This document shows, piece by piece, positions 16,733 through 27,421 of a stretch of DNA of 64,000 nt. This DNA comes from JBCCBV01 sp039033855 (lineage in GTDB: Bacteria > Planctomycetota > Phycisphaerae > Phycisphaerales > Phycisphaeraceae). The position numbers and the translations under genes were made by a program. The notes under the pieces were generated by a model that was given only the letters and a program-made list of their open reading frames with translations, was not told the origin of the DNA and made no database searches. Numbering within the stretch: the first letter of the stretch is position 1; each line of letters begins with the position of its first letter. The DNA is taken from contig JBCCBV010000002.1 of the NCBI GenBank assembly GCA_039033855.1, positions 124,001-188,000 of the forward strand. Direction: 5' to 3'.

Positions 16733-17385
16733 GGCTGCAACCTTTCGAGGCGCCAACCCATGGGCGACGCGGGGTCTTGGAGATACACCACCCGGTCGTG
16801 CATCCGGCTGGGCTGGCCTTGCCAGAACTCGATCCGACTCGGACGCACCCGGTACCCGCCCCAGTACGGCGGTGGCTCGAGGGCCGTATCCCCGGCATGT
16901 TGTTCTTCGATTTGCGAGAACTCGACCTGCAGCGCCTCACGGCTTGGGATCGGCTCGCTCTGCCGCGACGCCCAGGCCCCGAGCTGCGAGCCCTTCGGCC
17001 GGCTTTGGAAGTAGCGGGTCACCACCTCGCGCGGCAGCCGCTCTACCGCGCCGCGCACCCGGACCTGCCGGTGCAGCGCCTCCCAATAGAAAACCAGCTC
17101 GCAACGCGGGTTGGCGTCGAGCTCGCGCCCTTTCTGCGACTCGTGGTTGGTGTAGAACACGAAGCCGGCCTCGCTGAGCCCCTTGAGCAGCACGACCCGG
17201 GCCGAGGGGAACCCGTCCGGCGTCGCGGTGGCCAGCACCATGGCGTTGGGCTCGGCCACCCGGCGGGCCTTGACCTCGGTAAACCAGGCCTGGAACTGAT
17301 CGATGGGCGAATCGAGCACGTCCGCCTCGCGCAGCGGCGGAGCGGCGTAGTCACGGCGGAGGTCGGCCAGGGCGTCGGAGGACAT
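16729..17385 (-). CDS. pdxH: Pyridoxamine 5'-phosphate oxidase
   Basis: A 218-residue FMN enzyme that oxidises pyridoxine or pyridoxamine 5'-phosphate to pyridoxal phosphate, in the cytoplasm. Family text is continuous: LRRDYAAPPLREADVLDSPI at the N-terminus, ARVVLLKGLSEAGFVFYTN and SQKGRELDANPRCELVFYW at the FMN site, and the C-terminal signature FWQGQPSRMHDRVVY. The length is normal for PdxH. The ATG has no Shine-Dalgarno, but TAAACT (17393-17398 on the minus strand) ends 7 nt before it, suggesting a leaderless start. It heads a run with two secreted-protein genes. Confidence 0.95.
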   Translation of the reverse strand: MSSDALADLRRDYAAPPLREADVLDSPIDQFQAWFTEVKARRVAEPNAMVLATATPDGFPSARVVLLKGLSEAGFVFYTNHESQKGRELDANPRCELVFYWEALHRQVRVRGAVERLPREVVTRYFQSRPKGSQLGAWASRQSEPIPSREALQVEFSQIEEQHAGDTALEPPPYWGGYRVRPSRIEFWQGQPSRMHDRVVYLQDPASPMGWRLERLQP

Positions 17386-17490
17386 CGCACCCAGTTTACG
17401 CCCGACGCCTTAGCCACCGCGCACGAAAAGCGGGCCGGGGCGTGAGAGCCGCCGACCCGCGTAGAGGAGGGAGTTTGCGATAGGCCGGGA

Positions 17491-17970
17491 TCAACCGCCG
17501 TGGGTCTCTGCCCAGAAGGCGTCGGCCTTCTGGACTAGCTCGGCCTCGTCCTTGTCGTTCCAGAGGTCCAGGGCGTTCACTTCCGCGTTACGGAGGAACA
17601 GCATGAGCCGGCCGTCGACGATCTTGAAGGTCTTGGGGTCGGCGTCGAAGTGGTCCTCGACCGCGGCGCCGAAGGCGCAGTACCCGCCGTAGGCCGGGGC
17701 GTACTTCGCCGGGTCGGCGTTGAAGGTCGCGACCTGCTCGGCCGAGGTGAGGAAGTACGTCACGCCCTCGTGCTCGGCGGTGTGCAGCGGCGAGCCTGGC
17801 TCGGCCTGGCCGACCGTGAAATACGACACCGGGCTGTATCCCTTGACGCCGACGGTCAGCGTAAGGTGGTCTGGCTGTCCGGATGCGTCGTGAGCCAAGG
17901 CGGACTGCGCCACGGCGAAGGTCGACAAGGCCAGCAACGCAATCAGTGCAGGGTTGAGCAAACGTTTCAT
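17491..17970 (-). CDS. Secreted YHS-domain protein
   Basis: A 159-residue protein with a signal peptide (LLNPALIALLALSTFAVAQS, cut after ALA). The mature part contains one YHS domain (VKGYSPVSYFTVG; TYFLTSAEQVATFNADPAKY; YGGYCAFGAA), as in the family often annotated 'YHS domain-containing (seleno)protein'. A Cys is used in GGYCAFG. YHS domains are associated with metal or haem handling, but the role of this group is not established. GGAGG lies upstream of the ATG. It stands alone. Confidence 0.82.
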   Translation of the reverse strand: MKRLLNPALIALLALSTFAVAQSALAHDASGQPDHLTLTVGVKGYSPVSYFTVGQAEPGSPLHTAEHEGVTYFLTSAEQVATFNADPAKYAPAYGGYCAFGAAVEDHFDADPKTFKIVDGRLMLFLRNAEVNALDLWNDKDEAELVQKADAFWAETHGG

Positions 17971-18313
17971 CGGAGGTCTCCTTTGCAGAGTTCGGTTTGA
18001 GCCGCTGACATGCGGCTCAGCGTGTTAGGTGTGGACTGCTACGCAAACGCTGCGGCGCAGGGATCGCGCACCGGCCCGAACAAGGTCGGCCGTGCGACGT
18101 GACTTGGGGGTTCCGGTCGAAGGTGGCGGGGGTCAGAACGGCGCAAGCCCGACGCCGTCGAGGGCGACGTGATCGAAGCGCCTCCGTTCACGGCGGGGCG
18201 AAGCGCAGTGGCGAGATGGTCTTGCGGATTCCCTCATGCGGCACAGAAAACCGCGGAGGACGCCGGTCTATTCCCCGGGCGTCCAGAAAGTTTCGCCTCG
18301 GAAAACCCGGGCC
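17971..18313. other. Gene-free stretch between gnd and the YHS gene
   Basis: About 340 bases. It must hold the promoter of the YHS gene (minus strand) and the 3' end of the gnd transcript. I see no convincing coding frame, tRNA or strong terminator; the CCCGGG pair at about 18277 and 18306 is too weak and too far apart to call. Confidence 0.45.
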
Positions 18314-19864
18314 TCACACCTCCAGCTGCGGCCGGCCGGGCTCGGGCCAGTCGACGTGGAACTTCTTGCCGCGGGGCTGGTCGACGCGCTCGTAGGTGTG
18401 GGCGCCGAAGTAGTCGCGCTGGGCCTGGAGCAGGTTGGCGGCGACGCGCTCGGAGCGGTAGCCGTCGAAGTAGGCGAGCGCCGAAGCGAACGCCGGGGCC
18501 GGCACGCCATGCTCGACCGCCAGCGACACCACCTTGCGCCAGTTGGCCTGGGCGTTGTGCACGGCATCCTTGAAGTAGTCGTCCAGCAGCAGGTTGGCCA
18601 GCTTGGGGTCTTTGGCGTAGGCGTCGGTGATCTTCTGCAAGAAGCGAGCGCGAATGATGCAGCCGCCGCGGAAGATCTGGGCGATGCGGCCGAAGTCGAG
18701 CGTCCAGTCGTACTCGTTCTGCGCTTCGCGCATCAGCTGGAAGCCCTGGGCGTAGGCGCAGATCTTCGAGCAGTAGAGCGCATCGCGGATCGCAGGGACC
18801 AGCTCGTCTTTCCGAGAAGACAGGTCGGGGATCTCCGGGCCGTGGAGCACCTTGGAGGCCTGGACGCGCTCTTCTTTGATCGCGGACAAGCAGCGGGCGA
18901 AGACGGCCTCGGCGATGGCGTTGGCGGGCATGCCCAGGTCGAGCGCGTTGGTGGCCGTCCACTTGCCCGTGCCCTTTTGACCGGCGGTGTCGAGCACCAC
19001 GTCGACGAACGCCTTGCCCGTGCCGGCGGGGTCCGTCTGCTGCAGGATGTCGGTCGTGATCTCCACCAGGAACGAGTCGAGGTCGCCGGTGTTCCACTCG
19101 CCGAAGATGGGCGACATCTCGGCCGGCGACAGGCCAAGCAGGCGCGACATCAGCTCGTACGCCTCGCAGATGAGCTGCATGTCGATGTACTCGATGCCGT
19201 TGTGCACCATCTTGACGTAGTGCCCGGCGCCGTTCGGCCCGAGGTACGTGGTGCACGGGTCGCCCTGGGTGATGGGCACGCCCTTCTGGTAATCCTCATA
19301 CGGCTTGCCGGTGTCGGGGTCGACCTTGGCGGCGATGGCGGTCCAGATGGGTTCGAGTTCTTTCCAGGCGTCGGGGTCGCCGCCGGGCATAAGCGACGGG
19401 CCGAAGCGTGCGCCCAGTTCGCCGCCGGACACGCCCGAACCGAAGAACCGGTAGCCCTGCTCGGCGAGCTCCTTCTCGCGCCGGATGGTGGCGTTCCAGT
19501 TGGAGTTGCCGCCGTCGATGATGATGTCGCCCTTGTCGATGAGCGGCAGCAGGCCTTGCACGACCTTGTCGACCGCGTCGCGATCGCTGGGCAGCACCGC
19601 CGAGCTCTTGACCAGCAGCACGATCTTGCGGGGCGTCTTGATCGACTGAACAAAGTCTTTCAGCTCGGCGTAGCCGTGCACACGGCCGTGGCTGGGCTCG
19701 TCCTTCTCGTTGCCGGCGATGAACGCCTGCATCGTCTCGGTGGTGCGGTTGTAAACCGACACGTCGAAGCCGTGGTCGGCCATGTTGAGGACCAGGTTCT
19801 GGCCCATCACGGCCAGGCCGATCAGGCCGATGTCGGACGGAGAGTTCGGGGTTTCCAGCGGCAT
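18314..19864 (-). CDS. gnd: 6-phosphogluconate dehydrogenase, decarboxylating (NADP type)
   Basis: A 516-residue enzyme of the oxidative pentose phosphate pathway, converting 6-phosphogluconate to ribulose 5-phosphate with CO2 and NADPH. Evidence: the N-terminal nucleotide motif IGLIGLAVMGQNLVLNMADH, the active-site segments IIIDGGNSNW and HYVKMVHNGIEYIDMQLICE, and the family signature LDTAGQKGTGKWTATNAL. The length fits the long (GndA-type) class. GAGG lies 6-9 nt before the ATG. The opposite strand also has a very long open frame, a codon-bias shadow. Confidence 0.95.
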   Translation of the reverse strand: MPLETPNSPSDIGLIGLAVMGQNLVLNMADHGFDVSVYNRTTETMQAFIAGNEKDEPSHGRVHGYAELKDFVQSIKTPRKIVLLVKSSAVLPSDRDAVDKVVQGLLPLIDKGDIIIDGGNSNWNATIRREKELAEQGYRFFGSGVSGGELGARFGPSLMPGGDPDAWKELEPIWTAIAAKVDPDTGKPYEDYQKGVPITQGDPCTTYLGPNGAGHYVKMVHNGIEYIDMQLICEAYELMSRLLGLSPAEMSPIFGEWNTGDLDSFLVEITTDILQQTDPAGTGKAFVDVVLDTAGQKGTGKWTATNALDLGMPANAIAEAVFARCLSAIKEERVQASKVLHGPEIPDLSSRKDELVPAIRDALYCSKICAYAQGFQLMREAQNEYDWTLDFGRIAQIFRGGCIIRARFLQKITDAYAKDPKLANLLLDDYFKDAVHNAQANWRKVVSLAVEHGVPAPAFASALAYFDGYRSERVAANLLQAQRDYFGAHTYERVDQPRGKKFHVDWPEPGRPQLEV

Positions 19865-19984
19865 CGCAACCTCGGTGTAGATGTGGGGGACAGCTCGGCG
19901 GGCTCATTCGCGGCATGTGCGCCAACCGGCAGCATAAGCGATGGGGCGCGGGGGTTTTCCAACGCCTGCGGGTATCTTCTGGCG

Positions 19985-21022
19985 GTGACCACTCGCCGGA
20001 TCGACATCACCCTGCCCGCCGGCGACTCCACGCGCTGCGCCGACCTGATCGAAGACCCCGACGCCTCGCTCGACACGCGCGAAATCGACCTGGCTGACGG
20101 GCGCAAGCTGCTCACCCTTACGCTAGACGCCCAGCAGATCGAAGCGGTGCTCGAGCGGCTGCGCGAGCGCATCGACCACGGCTCGGAGTTGCGGGCCGCG
20201 GTGACCGAGGTCCGCGCCCGCCTGCCCGACATCGAAGAAGCCGAGGCCGAAGCCAAAGCCAACGACGAGTCGTCGGACAACGGGGACAAGCCCGCCGGCA
20301 AGCGCGTCAATCGGGTTTCGCGCGAGGAGGTGCTCGAAACCCTGCTGCCCGGCACCAAGGTCGACACGCTCTACCCGATCACCGTGGTGCTTTCGATGGT
20401 GATCGCCGCGGCGGGGCTGATCCGCGACTCGGTGGCGGTCATCATCGGCGCCATGGTCATCGCCCCGCTGCTGCTGCCAAACATGGCGCTCGCGCTCGCG
20501 GTCTTACTCGGAAAATCGAGGATGTTTTTCAAGGCGCTATGGACCAACACGCTCGGCGTCGCCATTGCGCTCGGCGGGTCGGTGTTCATGGGCGCGACGC
20601 TGCCGTTCGACCCGACGGGCCGGCAGATCGCGCTGCGGGCCGAGGTGGCCATCTGGGACGTGGCCGTGGCGCTCGCGGCCGGCGCCGCGGGTGCGCTGGC
20701 GGTGACCTCGGGCGTGTCGGTCAGCATGATCGGCGTGATGGTGGCCGTGGCCCTGCTGCCGCCGCTGGTCGCCTGCGGGCTGTTCCTGGGCGCGGGCGAT
20801 TTACGCCAGGCCGCCGGCGCCGCGATGCTGACTGGGCTCAACATCTCCTGCGTCAACATCGCCGCCATGGTCACGTTCCTGATCCGTGGCCTGCGTCCCT
20901 GGCGGAAACAAGACCACGCCGCGGCGCTGTGGGCCACCGTGTTCACCATCGCCGGGTGGATGGCGGTAACGGCCATCGCGGCAGGGCTGCTGTGGTGGTC
21001 CGGCGTGCTCAAAAGCGTGTGA
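19985..21022 (+). CDS. DUF389 membrane protein
   Basis: A 345-residue protein. The first 130 residues are a soluble domain with alpha/beta text (TLTLDAQQIEAVLERLRERI). The rest is about six transmembrane helices with the DUF389/TIGR00341 hallmark GLIRDSVAVIIGAMVIAPLL and LAVTSGVSVSMIGVMVAVAL. The function of the family is not established. The start is GTG at 19985: TATCTT ends 6 nt before it with no Shine-Dalgarno, so a leaderless mRNA is likely. Its upstream region abuts gnd, which is divergent. Confidence 0.82.
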   Translation: MTTRRIDITLPAGDSTRCADLIEDPDASLDTREIDLADGRKLLTLTLDAQQIEAVLERLRERIDHGSELRAAVTEVRARLPDIEEAEAEAKANDESSDNGDKPAGKRVNRVSREEVLETLLPGTKVDTLYPITVVLSMVIAAAGLIRDSVAVIIGAMVIAPLLLPNMALALAVLLGKSRMFFKALWTNTLGVAIALGGSVFMGATLPFDPTGRQIALRAEVAIWDVAVALAAGAAGALAVTSGVSVSMIGVMVAVALLPPLVACGLFLGAGDLRQAAGAAMLTGLNISCVNIAAMVTFLIRGLRPWRKQDHAAALWATVFTIAGWMAVTAIAAGLLWWSGVLKSV

Positions 21023-21095
21023 TGGCCAGGCGACGACCGCCGCATCGAGCGCATCGCGCAAGGTGCGCTGCGGAGGTCGCTCTATCGCGATGCCC

Positions 21096-22076
21096 TTACG
21101 CCTGCACGTAATCCGAGCCGCCGGTCAGGTACTCAATCAAGTTGGTCGTGGCCCGCACCGCCTGGCGCCCGACCGCGGCCTGGGTCCGGCTGGCGATGTG
21201 CGGCGTCACCACCACGTTGTCGAGTTCGGCGAACACGTGGCCCGATCGGACCGGCTCGTGCTCCAGCACGTCGGCGCCGTAGCCGTGCAACCGACCCGAC
21301 CGGCAGGCCTCCGCAACCGCGGCCTCGTCTACCAGACCGCCGCGGGCGGTGTTGATCAGGATGGCGCGTTCCGGGACCCGCTCGATCGTTTCGGCTCGGA
21401 CCAGATGCCGTGTTTCGGGCGTCAACGGCAGGTGGAGCGAGACGACCTGCCCGGCCTCGAGCGCGGCCTCGGCCGACTCCGCCCGCCGGACGCCGAGCCG
21501 CTGGGCCCAAGCGTCGTCCCACGATCGGCCATAGCCCACGAGCGACATGCCCAGCGCCGCGGCGCGCTCGCCGAGCGCACGACCCACCCGGCCGACCCCC
21601 AGGATCGCCAGCAGCCGCCCCGACAATTCCACGCCGGTCTGCCGGTCCCAGGCGCCACGCTTCACGCCCGCCACGTGCGTCGGTAACCTTCTCGCCACGG
21701 CCAGCATGAGGCCAAGCGCGTGCTCGGCCACCGAGGTTTCGTTCACGCCCGGCGTGTACAGCACCGGCAACCCGTGGGACCTGGCGTGATCGACCGCGAT
21801 CGAATCCAGGCCGACGCCGTACTTGCTGATGACCCGGAGCGGGGTGGGGGCCGCGAGCGCCGCGTCGATCACCCGGGGCGAAAGCGCATCGTCGCCACAC
21901 AACAAGCCGTCGAACCCGGGTTGCCCGTGCGATGAAGGAGGATTCAACAACTCCAGCAGCGCCGACTCGCCCAGCGGGCCGCGAGCCTTGACCACCTCGA
22001 ACCCCGACGCCTGGAGTTGCGCGTGGTGCGGGCCGGGCGTGTCTTGATAACTGGTGGTGGTCAGGAGGATGCGCAT
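21096..22076 (-). CDS. D-isomer 2-hydroxyacid dehydrogenase (phosphoglycerate dehydrogenase-like)
   Basis: A 326-residue NAD-dependent enzyme. The NAD motif is ILGVGRVGRALGERAAALG; catalytic residues appear in the usual order: Arg in NTARGGLVDEAAV, Glu in VLEHEPV, His in VVTPHIASR. The N-terminal TTTSYQDTPGPHH is typical of a phosphoglycerate-dehydrogenase-like subgroup. No ACT domain is present, so it is a short form and need not act in serine synthesis. A longer start at 22130 overlaps the lolD stop by 11 nt and would add 18 residues; the family start favours 22076. It ends the lysS-lolC-lolD run. Confidence 0.83.
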   Translation of the reverse strand: MRILLTTTSYQDTPGPHHAQLQASGFEVVKARGPLGESALLELLNPPSSHGQPGFDGLLCGDDALSPRVIDAALAAPTPLRVISKYGVGLDSIAVDHARSHGLPVLYTPGVNETSVAEHALGLMLAVARRLPTHVAGVKRGAWDRQTGVELSGRLLAILGVGRVGRALGERAAALGMSLVGYGRSWDDAWAQRLGVRRAESAEAALEAGQVVSLHLPLTPETRHLVRAETIERVPERAILINTARGGLVDEAAVAEACRSGRLHGYGADVLEHEPVRSGHVFAELDNVVVTPHIASRTQAAVGRQAVRATTNLIEYLTGGSDYVQA

Positions 22077-22119
22077 CGCCGAGCGGCTCCAACCAAAGGG
22101 CGATCGGGCGACCTCGAAC

Positions 22120-23062
<943 letters not shown>

Positions 23063-23070
<8 letters not shown>

Positions 23071-24517
23071 AGCGCAACGATCGGATCGGGTCGACGCGCG
23101 CCGCGAACACCGCCGGGATCACCGCGCCCAGCACGCTCGAAACCACGGCCCCCGCCGCGATCGCGCCCGTCTCCACCGCGTTGATGCGGGCCGGGATCTC
23201 GTCGAAGAAATACGTGCGCGGGTCCCACATCCGCCAGCCAAACGTGGCCGCGATCCAGTCCTGCACCGGGTTGAGCTGGGTCACCAGCACCACCGCGCCG
23301 GTGACGCCCAGGCCGGCGCCGATCACCCCGATGGCCAGCCCGTAGCCCAGGAACATCCCGGTGACAGACCTTCGGGATGCGCCGATGGCCCGCAGCAGGC
23401 CGATGTCTCTGGTCTTTTCCAGAACGATCATGTAGAAGGTCGACGCCACCATCACCACGGCCGTGCCGCTGACGATCACGAACAGCATCACGATCAGGAA
23501 GCGCTCGTTCTCCACGGCGCTCAGGAACCGACCGTGTTGCTGCTCCCAGGTGGTGACGCGCGGGGTGAACACGCCGGCCTCCGCGGCGTACGCGGCGCAG
23601 ACCACCTCGACGGCTCGTTGAGCGGCCGACAAATCTACGCCGGGCGCCGTCTTCAGCAGCAACTCGCTCGCCCCGGCCGGGCGCACGACGGGATCGCCAA
23701 GCGGCCGTCCGAGCTCGTCGTACTCAGGGAAAAAGTTCTTCTCCTGCATCTCGACCGCGCTCTGGAGCCAGTCGAACGGCACGAAGACCGTCTGCTCATC
23801 CACCTGGTACAGCCCGGACTTGAACTCGTTGACCACCACGACCCGCCGGCGGGCCGGCTTGCGCTCGCCCAGCTGCGTGAGGTCGGGCGGCGCCACGATC
23901 AACGACACGCCCCAGCCTGAAAGCGCGTTGGCGGGGTCGTACCGCCCGGCCTCGTCGCGCGTGTGCCGCGGGTTCACTTCCACGCCGATCACCACCGCTG
24001 GGGGCGGTTCGGCGCCCTGCTCTACCAGCCAGCCCCAGGGGTCGTCGTCACCGGGCGCATCAGGAAGCGTCAGCGTCGAGCCCGCTTGCCGCAGCAACCC
24101 GGGCGGGAACGTGCCGCCCCGGCGGGGCGTCTCGGTGCCATCCCACAGCAGCGTCTCGACGTACGGCATGACCCGGTCCAGCTCGCCCGGGCGCACGCCC
24201 ACCAGCGCCACCGGCTTGGCGAAATCGCCGATCTGAAGCAGCCCGAACCCGCGGACGACCGGCGTAGCCGCGTCGATGTCCGGCAGCGCTACCAACCGAC
24301 CCGAAAGCGCTTCGTAATCGGTCAACGGGCCGCCGAGGCCGGTCACAATCAGGTCGCCCGTCAGCTTCTTGGCCGAACGACGCAACTCCTCGATAAACCC
24401 GGACATCACCGAGATCACCGTCACCACCATGAAGGTGCACAGCGTGACCGCCAGCGCCGCGAACAACGGCGCCAGCTTTCGGCGGAGGTAGGTCGAAATC
24501 AGCAGCCAGCCGTACAT
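23063..24517 (-). CDS. lolC: LolC/LolE-type FtsX-like permease
   Basis: A 484-residue membrane protein with the LolC/E plan: one N-terminal helix (APLFAALAVTLCTFMVVTVI), a large periplasmic domain (residues 45-340) and three C-terminal helices (FLIVMLFVIVSGTAVVMVAS and following) with the FtsX-family signature KTRDIGLLRAIGASRRSVTG. It partners the LolD ATPase encoded just downstream. In Gram-negative bacteria such complexes release lipoproteins from the inner membrane; that role here is by family. ATG 24517 is chosen; the codon before it is TTG. Confidence 0.87.
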
Positions 24518-24566
24518 CAAACTCTCAAGAAATCAGGATCAAGCGCGTGAACGAGGGAGCCCGGGC

Positions 24567-26312
24567 CTACGCCCCGTCCTTGGGCCGCATGAGCGGAAAC
24601 AAAATCACGTCGCGGATGCTCTCGGCGCCGGTGAGCATCATCACCAGCCGGTCGATACCCAGGCCGATTCCGCCGGCCGGGGGCATGCCCACGCGCAGGG
24701 CTTCGAGGAAGTCTTCGTCCACGTCCTGCTTCTCGGCCTCGTCGCCGACCTGATGGCGGAAGTGCTGCTCCTGCACGTCGGGGTCGTTGAGCTCGGTGTA
24801 GCCCGGGCTGATCTCGACGCCGTTGATGGCGAGCTCGTACACGTCGGCGAAGTACGGGTCGTCCTCGCACCGCCGGGCCAGCGGGATGATCTCGCCCGGC
24901 ACGCGCGTGACGTAGGTGGGGTTGACCAGCCTGGGTTCGACGAGCTTCTCGTAGACCTCGACGAGTTGTTCGGCGGGGGACCCTTCGAGTTTCAGGTCTT
25001 TGCCTGGATTCTCAGACGACAGGCGCAAAGCCTCTTCTGGGCGCATCCCGGCCGGGTCGAACTTCCAGCCCGAGGCTTCCTCCACCAGTACCGCCATGCT
25101 CACCCGCCGCCAGCGTTGGCCGCGCGGCTTGCCCCGGTTCTCTTCTGGGCCGCGGAGGTCAATCGTCTTCTCTGCACCCTCCCCGCCCTCGGTGTCTCCG
25201 TGACCTCTGTGGTGAATCACCAGCGGATCGGCACGACGCGTGTGTCCGTCTTCTTTTTCCCAAGTGTTCTCCGCCACGGTGCAGATCAGGTCTTCGACCA
25301 GCTCGGCCATGGTTTCCCACGACCCGAACGCCTCGTACGCCTCGAGCATGGTGAACTCGGGGTTGTGGCGCGGGCTCACGCCCTCGTTGCGGAAGTTGCG
25401 GTTGATCTCAAAGACCTTGGTCATTCCGCCCACCAAAAGCCGCTTGAGGTGCAGCTCGGGCGCGATGCGCAGATACAACGGCAGGTCGAGCGCGTTGTGG
25501 TGCGTGGTAAACGGCCGGGCCGCGGCGCCGCCATGCACCGCGTGAAGCATCGGCGTTTCGACCTCCTCGAACCCACGGCCGCGGAAATAGTCGCGGATCT
25601 CCTGGATGATGCGCAGGCGCATCTTCATCACCCCCATGACGTCGGGGTTGGCGTACAGATCGACGTAGCGCTTGCGGTAGCGCGTTTCGGGGTCGGTCAG
25701 GCCGTGGTGCTTGCCCGGCGGGAGCGCCAACGACTTGCTGCCGAAGCGGAAGCCGCCGCAGTCGACCTGATCCGAACCTTCTGGGGCGTCCGGGAACGTG
25801 GGCAGGTCGGCGGACCGGTCGGCCCAGACGGTGGTCTCGCCGGTCTTGGTCTTGGCCAGCGGGCCGGCCACCGCGACCCAGTCGCCGTAGTCGAGCGCCT
25901 TGGCGATGAGGAACGCCGGCTTGCCGACCGACTTTTTGCTGATTGCGGCCTGCAGGTCGCCGGTGTGGTCGCGCAGCACCAGGAAGATGAGGTTGCCCAT
26001 GACCCGGTGCTGCATCACCCGCCCGGCTACGCGGACCACGGGGCGATGGTCACCCGCCTCGGGGTCGCTCTTGAACTGCTCGTCCGCTTCCTCCGCCGCC
26101 TGGTCGTAGCGCTTTCGCGCCGCGGCCAGGTCGATCAGCCCGTCGATCCGGCTGCCGTAGGGGTTCACGCCGAACTCGTCGCGCAGCTTGGCGAGCTTGG
26201 CTCGGCGGTCTTCGAGGACTTTTTCGCCGTGGCCTTGCGAGCCCTCTTGAGACGGATCCACAGAAGGGTTGGCGGGCGGGTCGGCGTTGGGCGAGGCGGG
26301 GGCGTCGGACAT
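24567..26312 (-). CDS. lysS: Lysyl-tRNA synthetase (class II) with an in-frame repeat insertion
   Basis: A 581-residue enzyme that charges tRNA-Lys. An anticodon-binding OB fold is visible (VRVAGRVMQHRVMGNLIFLV), then class II motif 2 (KVFEINRNFRNEGVSPRHNPEF) read in overlapping parts, and motif 3 (GGIGLGIDRLVMMLTG). The N-terminal 30 residues are a disordered Ala/Pro/Asp leader. Between motifs 2 and 3, around residues 357-393, an extra stretch (HHRGHGDTEGGEGAEKT and flanks) interrupts the normal IDLRGP..WRRVSM text; its DNA looks like an interspersed repeat. The reading frame is kept. Start ATG 26312 has no Shine-Dalgarno; TACGAT lies 9 nt upstream. It heads an operon with lolC, lolD and a dehydrogenase. 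Confidence 0.93.
   Translation of the reverse strand: MSDAPASPNADPPANPSVDPSQEGSQGHGEKVLEDRRAKLAKLRDEFGVNPYGSRIDGLIDLAAARKRYDQAAEEADEQFKSDPEAGDHRPVVRVAGRVMQHRVMGNLIFLVLRDHTGDLQAAISKKSVGKPAFLIAKALDYGDWVAVAGPLAKTKTGETTVWADRSADLPTFPDAPEGSDQVDCGGFRFGSKSLALPPGKHHGLTDPETRYRKRYVDLYANPDVMGVMKMRLRIIQEIRDYFRGRGFEEVETPMLHAVHGGAAARPFTTHHNALDLPLYLRIAPELHLKRLLVGGMTKVFEINRNFRNEGVSPRHNPEFTMLEAYEAFGSWETMAELVEDLICTVAENTWEKEDGHTRRADPLVIHHRGHGDTEGGEGAEKTIDLRGPEENRGKPRGQRWRRVSMAVLVEEASGWKFDPAGMRPEEALRLSSENPGKDLKLEGSPAEQLVEVYEKLVEPRLVNPTYVTRVPGEIIPLARRCEDDPYFADVYELAINGVEISPGYTELNDPDVQEQHFRHQVGDEAEKQDVDEDFLEALRVGMPPAGGIGLGIDRLVMMLTGAESIRDVILFPLMRPKDGA
25166..25220. repeat. Interspersed-repeat-like insertion within lysS
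   Basis: Read on the minus strand the segment contains CACCACAGAGGTCACGGAGA followed by CACCGAGG and a final AGAGAAGA. This pattern of CACAGAGG/CACGGAGA units is like a short noncoding repeat I recall from many bacterial genomes, including planctomycetes, usually between genes. Exact ends are unclear; the extra coding text extends to about 25140 on one side and 25245 on the other. Confidence 0.6.
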
Positions 26313-26388
26313 GGGCGGCCGATCGTATCCGACCCCCCGCAAGCGGTCCGAGATCGGCAACACGCCGGCGATCCGGCATACTCCTGCC

Positions 26389-27300
26389 GTGCTCAGCTCC
26401 GGCCCCGCCCCGCATCCCGACGAGTTCGACCCGCGCGACGCCGACATGGTTTGCGCCGTGTTCGACGCCGCGGCGCTCGCGAACCGCGACGATCCCCGCC
26501 GGCTCGGCTCGGTGGTGCACCTGCCGGCCGAAGGAACCTTGATCGCCTCGGGCGACCTCCACGACCACCGCGGCAACCTGGCCAAGCTGCTCGGCCGGGC
26601 CGACCTGGCCGCCGGGCCCGGCCGGATGCTGATGCTGCAGGAGGTCATCCACGGCCCGCACAAGATGCGCGGCATGGACCTGTCGGTGCGCATCTTGGCG
26701 GAGGTGGCCTGCCTGCGGGCGTCGCGCCCCGGGCAGGTGTGGGTGATCCAGAGCAACCACGAGTTGGCCCAGTACCTCGGTCGGGGCATTACCAAAGCCG
26801 GGGTGTCGGTGTGCGACGCGTTCGACGACGGCGTCGAGTTCATCTATGCCGGGCGGGCGCGCGAGGTGACCGAAGCCATGCGCCGCTACCTCCGCAGCCT
26901 GCCCCTGGCGCTGCGCACCGCAAGCGGGTGGGTGCTGACGCATAGCCACCCCAGCCACAACCGGCTCGGGCGGTTCGACGCCGGCGTGCTCGACCGCGAA
27001 CCGACCGACGCCGACCTCGACCGCGGCGCGGCCCACCAGCTGGTCTGGGGACGGGGCGAGAGCCCGGAGGTGCAAGCCAAGTTGGCGGAAGCCTGGCGCG
27101 CCCAGGGGTTTGTCGTCGGGCATCAGGCGTGCGACTTTGGAGCCCAGCCCTGGGCCGACCGGGGCATCCTGCTCGCCAGCGACCATCGCCAGGGCGCGGC
27201 GCTCGAACTTCAACTCGACCGGCCGTACCGCCGCGACGAGCTGTATCAAGACGTCCACATGCTCATGGACCTGCCCACGCCCGGCGCCCTGCTGTGGTAA
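26389..27300 (+). CDS. Calcineurin-like metallophosphoesterase
   Basis: A 303-residue protein. Metal-binding motifs of the family are visible: ASGDLHDHRGNL (GDxH), VIQSNHELAQY (GNHE-type, with Ser for Gly) and LTHSHPSHN (the late GHSH-type motif), plus a His in GFVVGHQAC. Substrate unknown; such enzymes hydrolyse phosphomonoesters or diesters. The start is GTG at 26389, with CATACT ending 6 nt before it and no Shine-Dalgarno, pointing to leaderless expression. It is divergent from lysS. Confidence 0.72.
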   Translation: MLSSGPAPHPDEFDPRDADMVCAVFDAAALANRDDPRRLGSVVHLPAEGTLIASGDLHDHRGNLAKLLGRADLAAGPGRMLMLQEVIHGPHKMRGMDLSVRILAEVACLRASRPGQVWVIQSNHELAQYLGRGITKAGVSVCDAFDDGVEFIYAGRAREVTEAMRRYLRSLPLALRTASGWVLTHSHPSHNRLGRFDAGVLDREPTDADLDRGAAHQLVWGRGESPEVQAKLAEAWRAQGFVVGHQACDFGAQPWADRGILLASDHRQGAALELQLDRPYRRDELYQDVHMLMDLPTPGALLW

Positions 27301-27421
27301 CCCCGGGCGGTTTTCAGACCCAAATACGGCCCTCCACCCGCCTTTGGGCCGAAATACAGGCTCGGAGACGGCCCGGACGCTAGACTTTTACAGGCATTCG
27401 CCCCGCAAAGGGAACCCGCTC

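Noticed and set aside
18236..19984. Upstream extension of the DUF389 reading frame over gnd
   Set aside because: The frame is open for over 900 codons, but the first part is antisense to gnd and has no conserved text; the DUF389 protein begins at GTG 19985.
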